Source of the DNA: Agrypnia vestita
Taxonomy: Eukaryota > Arthropoda > Insecta > Trichoptera > Phryganeidae
Assembly: GCA_016648135.1 (NCBI GenBank)
Contig: JADDOH010004028.1
Span: forward strand, 1 to 64,000
Direction of reading: 5' to 3'
Length of the DNA: 64,000 bases
The translations under genes and the position numbers were made by a program. Under the pieces are notes generated by a model. That model had not been told where the DNA came from and did no database searches. It saw nothing but the letters and a program-made list of their open reading frames with translations. Numbering within the stretch: position 1 is the stretch's first letter; the number at the start of each line of letters is the position of its first letter. This document shows positions 61,101 to 64,000 of the stretch, piece after piece.

Positions 61101-62438
61101 CACATATTTTAAAGACAAATACACAAAAAAAAAAGATTTTGACAAAAGTATATTTATCGTGAGTGATATACATATGTAATACATTTCTATGGATGAAGAA
61201 GTTTTTGAATGGTTTAAATGTCCAATAAACGAATGTCACTTTTTTTTAGTGAACTGAGTGATGCTGAAGATGGTGCTTCTAAGGCATCAATGGATCGGGA
61301 CTCGGATATCTCTGTGGAGCCAGCCGACCACCAGGAGTGTCTGACCAGTGATTCTGGCCCAAGTGTGTCTTCTGTCAGTGATTCTGCATCTCTTAACGGT
61401 CTCACTTCAGCTCTAAGCGTTGGTGCTGTTGTATCCCAAGGTGAGACTAATGATAACTCCTTAATATTAGTGGATGGAGCAGGTATGCAGAAGATGCACA
61501 TTCCCTCACCAGGCAAGGGTTAAGGACTTTTCTTTAAGGACGATCTTTAAAAAAAAATTCCCTTTCATAAATGTAGCATATTTTGTGCTAGAAAATGTGA
61601 ATTTATAAACATACCACACATAGCTGTGTAGCTGTGACTTTAAAATGTAATGCAATATGCATAATTTAGTTACAAAATTAAGAAAAAGATTATATTGTTA
61701 ATAGGTCCATGTACTTTATATTATTTTGATTTTCTTCGCAGACATAATTACAATGAAGTTTGCTGTGTGGAATCCATAATTTTTTTCTTTAATGTGTATA
61801 TTACAGGTCACCAAAATATATATACATGAACTAACGTAAATTTCTTGGTGCATAGTCTGGTTCCACAGCTGGTTCCAATACGTTTGACCTGTTTAAAAAA
61901 ATTACTACAGATATAAATAAATGCTTTATATCTGTGGTATAATATAAAAAAAGGATAATATTTTAGTTTATAAGTCGCATTTTATTATAAAAAAGTCATA
62001 TTTACTTGAATATACTCAGTTCAGAATGAAATTAAAAAAAATTAATAATAAAATATGTTTAGTTTAGGGGATTTATTTATGCAAAAATACTTTAACTGCA
62101 GTATACACTTGTCTTAAATATATGTGAAAATGACATTCTTCCGCTATGACCCAATCCCCTCACCTAAAGAAGGGGTTTGGTTCATCTCTGTACAATTTTA
62201 TACTCTGTGGTGTGTATAGTGTTTCAATTCGTACTCGTAGACCAAGACTGGGTGCAAGCCATGCTGCGTCCCTCGCTGTTCCCCCTGGTGCCGCCCTACT
62301 TGCGCTTCAACCGACACGACTCGGCTCCGGTGCGTCCTCCCATGGCTGTGCAGCGGCACTTGCGCTGGAAGCTGACCACCATCACCCCGGTGGTGGTCAG
62401 GCGCACGCTGCTCGCCTCCGGGTTCAAGCTCGTGCGAA
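48364..62438 (+). CDS. TTLL4: TTLL4-type tubulin polyglutamylase, 5' half (five coding exons)
   Basis: TTLL enzymes ligate glutamate side chains onto tubulin C-terminal tails on microtubules; TTLL4 starts the chains. Visible coding exons are 48364-49187, 56721-56916, 58065-58261, 61250-61518 and 62241-62438, all GT-AG and in phase (2,0,2,1,1), giving about 561 residues before the gene leaves the window. Family identity rests on the last exon: MLRPSLFPLVPPYLRF and HLRWKLTTITPVVVRRT match the block just before the ATP-grasp ligase core in TTLL4 proteins. The long N-terminal region is low in structure: Cys-rich CCLACMC near residue 24, a Lys-rich stretch in exon 3 and a Ser/Asp-rich stretch in exon 4. 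This fits the long N-terminal region of vertebrate TTLL4. The catalytic residues cannot be judged because their exons lie beyond 64000. Exons 1-4 are linked to exon 5 by phase and position, so their membership is an inference. Confidence 0.82.
49188..51289. other. TTLL4-like intron 1, left part
   Basis: AT-rich intron with no element recognised until 51290. Confidence 0.45.
51290..51640 (-). mobile_element. Non-LTR 3' end, TTAG-tail family, in TTLL4-like intron 1
   Basis: Antisense copy: AATAACTAACTTATTAAACA tail, CACGCCGTTTCCC, GCCACACTCTTCTATCCTGG, and the antisense of the VERMNEER-type block (CCAAATGGCCAAACCATCTC). It stops at CAGCCAGCATTAC, where a SINE begins. Confidence 0.8.
51650..51768 (-). 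mobile_element. tRNA-derived SINE, 5'-truncated
   Basis: The minus strand has the B box GGGTTCGATTCCC in an exact CCGGGTTCGATTCCCGG setting, then the body GTGTTTTGTGATTTTTTTCG and the 3' end CTTCTGTAATTGGGCCC. The A-box half is missing. It abuts the 5' edge of the non-LTR fragment and is in the same orientation. Confidence 0.8.
51769..53883. other. TTLL4-like intron 1, middle part
   Basis: Very AT-rich. Frames at 52405, 53267 and 53549 have no recognisable domain. Confidence 0.45.
53884..55169 (-). mobile_element. Mariner transposon, 1286 bp, apparently complete
   Basis: Twenty-nine-base inverted ends beginning TTAGGTCCTTACATATGAAA match at 28 positions. Each end is flanked by TA (53882-53883 and 55170-55171), the expected mariner target duplication. 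One uninterrupted transposase frame lies inside on the minus strand. It sits in intron 1 of the TTLL4-like gene, antisense to it. Near-identical ends and an open frame point to a fairly recent insertion. Confidence 0.95.
53962..54981 (-). CDS. Mariner transposase, 339 residues, DD34D
   Basis: A nuclear enzyme that binds the element's inverted ends and moves it by cut-and-paste into TA sites. The N-terminal 110 residues hold the two helix-turn-helix regions (FWFQRFRSGNFD near 43-54). The linker has the family signature WVPHEL at 114-119. The catalytic triad is D151 (ITCDEKW), D243 (LLHDNARPH) and D278 (YSPDLAPTDYHFF), with 34 residues between the last two. Length is close to the usual 345. I chose the Met at 54981 because the upstream in-frame Met at 55047 would add 22 hydrophobic residues unlike the family. 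No stop or frameshift is seen. Activity cannot be read from sequence, but no key residue is missing. The subfamily is not assigned. Confidence 0.95.
   Translation of the reverse strand: MKNLKYRVLYEYEFHRSTSTAEKARRINDVYGDGAAKENTVRFWFQRFRSGNFDLQNKPRGRPETKVDNEELKAIVEADPSQTTSELAAGCGVSDKTVLIHLKQIGKVKKLERWVPHELSEANQQTRVDCCVALLNRHNNERILNRIITCDEKWILYDNRKRSSQWLNPAEPAKPCPKRKLTPKKLLVSVWWTSAGVVHYSFLKSGQTITADVYCQQLQTMMEKLAAKQPRLVNRSRPLLLHDNARPHTAQQTATKLEEVQLECPRHPPYSPDLAPTDYHFFRNLDNFLQRKKFNSHGAVQTAFKDFIDFRPNGFFSKGIDELPMRWQKCIDSNGTYFD
55172..56720. other. TTLL4-like intron 1, right part
   Basis: No element recognised. A 60-codon frame at 55378 overlaps a CpG-containing patch but has no known domain. A small hairpin (AATTGGCGATATTA with TAATATTGCCAATT) lies at about 55699-55732. 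Confidence 0.45.
56721..56916 (+). CDS. TTLL4: TTLL4-like exon 2
   Basis: The acceptor is TTTTTTTTCAG. Joining to exon 1 gives AG|T (Ser), then CKYGSCCSTVLKRARGK, and the exon ends VQCRDIGV at a GTG|GTATGT donor in phase 0. It is Cys/Ser-rich and likely disordered. Confidence 0.78.
56970..57424. repeat. Palindromic MITE, copy 4, beside the exon 2 donor
   Basis: The two mirror halves carry CCTTGATTATGAGTCGTAAA and its inverse, and ends with AAGGTTTATTTGAAAAACAT and AAATAACCCTGTATA. It lies about 50 bases after the TTLL4-like exon 2 donor. It is closest to copy 3 (21970). Confidence 0.8.
57430..57600 (-). pseudogene. Unidentified coding-like remnant
   Basis: The minus strand reads FGLADLDINLDDGPEKLKTF, SRTAQKTPKG, then after a one-base shift GVFLNDHEGTTLTLEDIRW. 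The composition is protein-like and unlike the AT-rich noise nearby, but I do not recognise the source. Part of it is duplicated in the 133-bp tandem repeat. It may be a decayed retrocopy or a mobile-element piece. Confidence 0.35.
57494..57759. repeat. Perfect 133-bp tandem duplication
   Basis: 57494-57626 and 57627-57759 appear identical base for base, each starting GTGTTTTTTGGGCTG and ending AATGTTCTTCTA. Identity suggests either a very young duplication or an assembly artefact. Confidence 0.9.
58065..58261 (+). CDS. TTLL4: TTLL4-like exon 3 (Lys-rich)
   Basis: The acceptor TTCTTCCAG precedes GGTGAATGG. It encodes GEWSVFDGVTVASSYRSQ, then a basic AKVKSKLQAIKAKK segment and CSTGSELSD. The donor GA|GTAAGT is in phase 2. 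GC content is higher than in the flanking introns, as expected of coding sequence. Confidence 0.82.
58461..59932. mobile_element. TTAA-flanked non-autonomous element, ~1.47 kb
   Basis: TTAA precedes GGCGGCACAG at the left and follows GTACCGCC at the right, so the element has short inverted ends (GGCGGYACA) and the TTAA target typical of piggyBac-type transposons. No transposase frame is visible. It carries a CpG-rich alternating stretch near 59027-59060. A deleted relative lies at 45461-46046. It sits in TTLL4-like intron 3. Confidence 0.55.
59982..60160. repeat. Large hairpin with CTGACGA core arms
   Basis: AACCACTTAACTAGTAACTC at the left returns inverted at 60136-60160. Inside, TCTACGTCTACCGGTTTTGA mirrors TCGAAACCGGTAGACGTAGA. 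The right arm holds CTGACGA-A-GATAC-AGTG-GTATC-GAAAC at 60096-60122. It follows the TTAA element directly, as does the half-hairpin at 46060-46140. Confidence 0.8.
60161..61249. other. TTLL4-like intron 3, right part
   Basis: No element recognised. A polypyrimidine tract precedes the exon 4 acceptor. Confidence 0.5.
61250..61518 (+). CDS. TTLL4: TTLL4-like exon 4 (acidic Ser-rich)
   Basis: Joining restores GAT at the border to give ELSDDELSDAEDGASKASMD, then SDSGPSVSSVSDSASLNGL and IPSPGK. It is highly acidic and Ser-rich. The donor is G|GTTAAG at 61519 in phase 1. A second in-phase donor (AG|GTATGC at 61483) would drop 12 codons. Reading past the first donor meets a stop at once, so splicing is required. 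Confidence 0.8.
61519..62240. other. TTLL4-like intron 4
   Basis: Plain AT-rich intron with no recognised element. Confidence 0.5.
62241..62438 (+). CDS. TTLL4: TTLL4-like exon 5 (start of TTL domain)
   Basis: Encodes DWVQAMLRPSLFPLVPPYLR, then a linker and HLRWKLTTITPVVVRRTLLA followed by FKLVR. This is the conserved entry to the TTL ligase domain. The exon is strikingly GC-rich compared with the rest of the gene. Two in-phase acceptors exist, 62240 (CTCGTAG) and 62219 (TGTATAG), differing by seven codons; I use the nearer one. The donor A|GTGAGT is in phase 1. Confidence 0.9.
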
Positions 62439-63369
62439 GTGAGTGCGACACGCAGGGAGGTAAAGCACGCCAAGCACGGTTTACACTTTCATTTCATTAT
62501 CCATACAACAAAACCTTTATAAAGCAATCGGCAATACAATCTGCTGAAATAAATTGTCATAAAATTCCAAAAGAAACCACAATTTAAAAAATCTGTGATT
62601 ACTGTTTTTTACTCGCCTTTCTGAGTCAATTCATTTTTTGTTTTAGTGTGTGAAAATATAATACGAAAACGGTAATGATTAGCGGAGAAATTAAAATGCA
62701 GCCTTTGTGGAGGTTTTGTTGTAAATATAAAGGCACAACATGAATTGGTTCATCCAAGTTGAATAATGACTAAAAATTTATGCCATTTCAAACGCAGCAA
62801 ATTTAACACTCAAAATTTAAAAAAATAAAAAATGTTTGAAATTTTATATTAAGTAAAAAAAAAAAATTAAAATTTTACAGAATATAAGAAATCTTTTTAT
62901 CTGGCTTCATTCTCACAATTGACAAAAAATGTCAGTTTTCCTTACAAATAACTTTTTGTGATGAGTGATGTTCCATTAAAATGAAGCTTATAAAATGAAT
63001 GATCCAATTCGTTGTACACCTTGTACACGAAGGCTTGAAGTTTAGCCTCACAGTTGTACCTTACACTTAATGTTGTCTTTTGTGTTAAGTGTGTTTAGAA
63101 CATAATTTCTGTACAAAAAGTGATAATGAACATTCAAGTTTTCACTTACTGTGTGAATGTAATGGTGAATAAATGATCCCATAAAACTCCAATAATTCGA
63201 ATTTATTAGTGATAATAACTCGGTTATTAATCTTGATGATGCTCCCTTGTAGCCTGTGAAAATTACCACAATTTCTGTGCGGGTATCCCAGTATTTTACA
63301 ATCTATTGATAATCCAAAATAATTCATTTAAATGAAGTTTTGTATTGTTTGCCCATTTTAATTGTAGAT
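62439..63369. other. TTLL4-like intron 5, left part
   Basis: AT-rich. I looked for the next TTL-domain exon (expected to encode a WLG-type motif) and did not find it before the window end. Confidence 0.5.
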
Positions 63370-63490
63370 TTAGGGCCAAGTTGTACCAACATGAATTTTA
63401 GTTGTTTTAAACCAAAAACTGATTTAACCAGTACGTTTGCCCACTGTGTGTGATTCTTGATGTGTCATCAAAACGGTTTTTATTCAATGT
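63370..63490. repeat. Dispersed repeat fragment related to 1835-1932
   Basis: TTTAGGGCCAAGTTGTACCA, then GTTGTTTTAAACC, resembles the left end of the repeat at 1835. This is a weak match by eye. Confidence 0.35.
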
Positions 63491-63520
63491 TTTGACATTT
63501 AAGTGTTAGTAATGGCATAT

Positions 63521-64000
63521 CCTATCCACAATCCAAGAAACAGTATTCCGGATGCATCACTTACCCACCCTTTCTCCATAATCCAAGAAACAGTATTCCG
63601 GATGCATCACTTACCCACCCTTTCTCCACAATCCTAGAAACACTATTCCGGATGCATCACTTACCTACCCTTTCTCCACAACCCAAGAAACAGTATTCCG
63701 GATGCATCACTTACCCGCCCTTTCTCCACAATCCTAGAAACAGTATTCCGGATGCATCACTTACCCACCCTTTCTCCATAATCCAAGAAACAGTATTCCG
63801 GATGCATCACTTACCCACCCTTTCTCCACAATCCTAGAAACAGTATTCCGGATGCATCACTTACCCACCCTTTCTCCACAATCCTAGAAACAGTATTCCG
63901 GATGCATCACTTACCCACCCTTTCTCCACAATCCTAGAAACAGTATTCCGGATGCATCACTTACCCACCCTTTCTCCATAATCCAAGAAACAGTATTCCG
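63521..64000. repeat. 50-bp satellite, at least 9.5 units, continues off the window
   Basis: The unit contains AGTATTCCGGATGCATCAC followed by TTACCCACCCTTTCTCCA. CAGTATTCCG recurs exactly every 50 bases from 63541 to 63991. Units alternate between AATCCAAGAAA and AATCCTAGAAA variants, hinting at higher-order copying. It lies in TTLL4-like intron 5. Confidence 0.95.

Noticed and set aside
63652..63837. 61-codon frame in the satellite
   Set aside because: The repeat unit is 50 bases, not a multiple of three, so the frame is only the chance reading of one phase over a few units.
63521..64000. CRISPR array
   Set aside because: The units are contiguous 50-bp tandem repeats with no unique spacers, in an animal intron.

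Overview
The window is animal nuclear DNA, most likely from an insect. It is AT-rich, has spliced genes with long introns, and carries (TTAGG)-like repeats, a mariner transposon, tRNA-derived SINEs and several families of non-LTR retrotransposon 3' ends. I cannot name the order from sequence alone. Apart from two split genes and one transposase, it is almost entirely repeats and featureless intergenic or intronic DNA. Most long reading frames are chance.

Layout. Positions 1-39,300 hold no host gene I can support. They contain foldback (palindromic) elements, MITE-like elements, broken 3' ends of at least four non-LTR lineages, tRNA-derived SINEs and microsatellites. The longest retrotransposon remnant (36,822-37,905, minus) keeps a broken reverse-transcriptase region with a YADD box. 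From 39,343 to 47,224 on the minus strand lies a complete six-exon gene for mitochondrial ribosomal protein L19 (MRPL19). All splice phases agree and the joined product is 308 residues. Its introns carry pogo-like elements and a 1-kb repeat with nine copies of one 15-base motif.

Between 47,225 and 48,351 lies a short intergenic region with a possible 62-codon minus-strand gene and an E2F-like site. From 48,364 to beyond the right edge, on the plus strand, is the 5' half of a tubulin polyglutamylase gene of the TTLL4 type. Five coding exons are visible, giving about 561 residues. They cover the disordered N-terminal region and the very start of the TTL ligase domain; the catalytic exons lie outside the window. 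Its introns hold an apparently intact mariner (53,884-55,169), MITEs, a perfect 133-bp tandem duplication, a 1.5-kb TTAA-flanked element with a hairpin behind it, and a 50-bp satellite that runs off the end.

The two host genes are divergent and about 1.1 kb apart, so they may share regulatory DNA, but their products work separately: one in mitochondrial translation, the other in tubulin modification. I found no CRISPR array, operon, bacterial-type system or new multi-gene system. The most unusual signals are structural: a hairpin core of the form CTGAYGA-N-stem-loop-stem-GAAAC recurring in several otherwise different repeat families, the nine-fold 15-base motif array, and a palindromic insertion flanked by a 13-bp target duplication.
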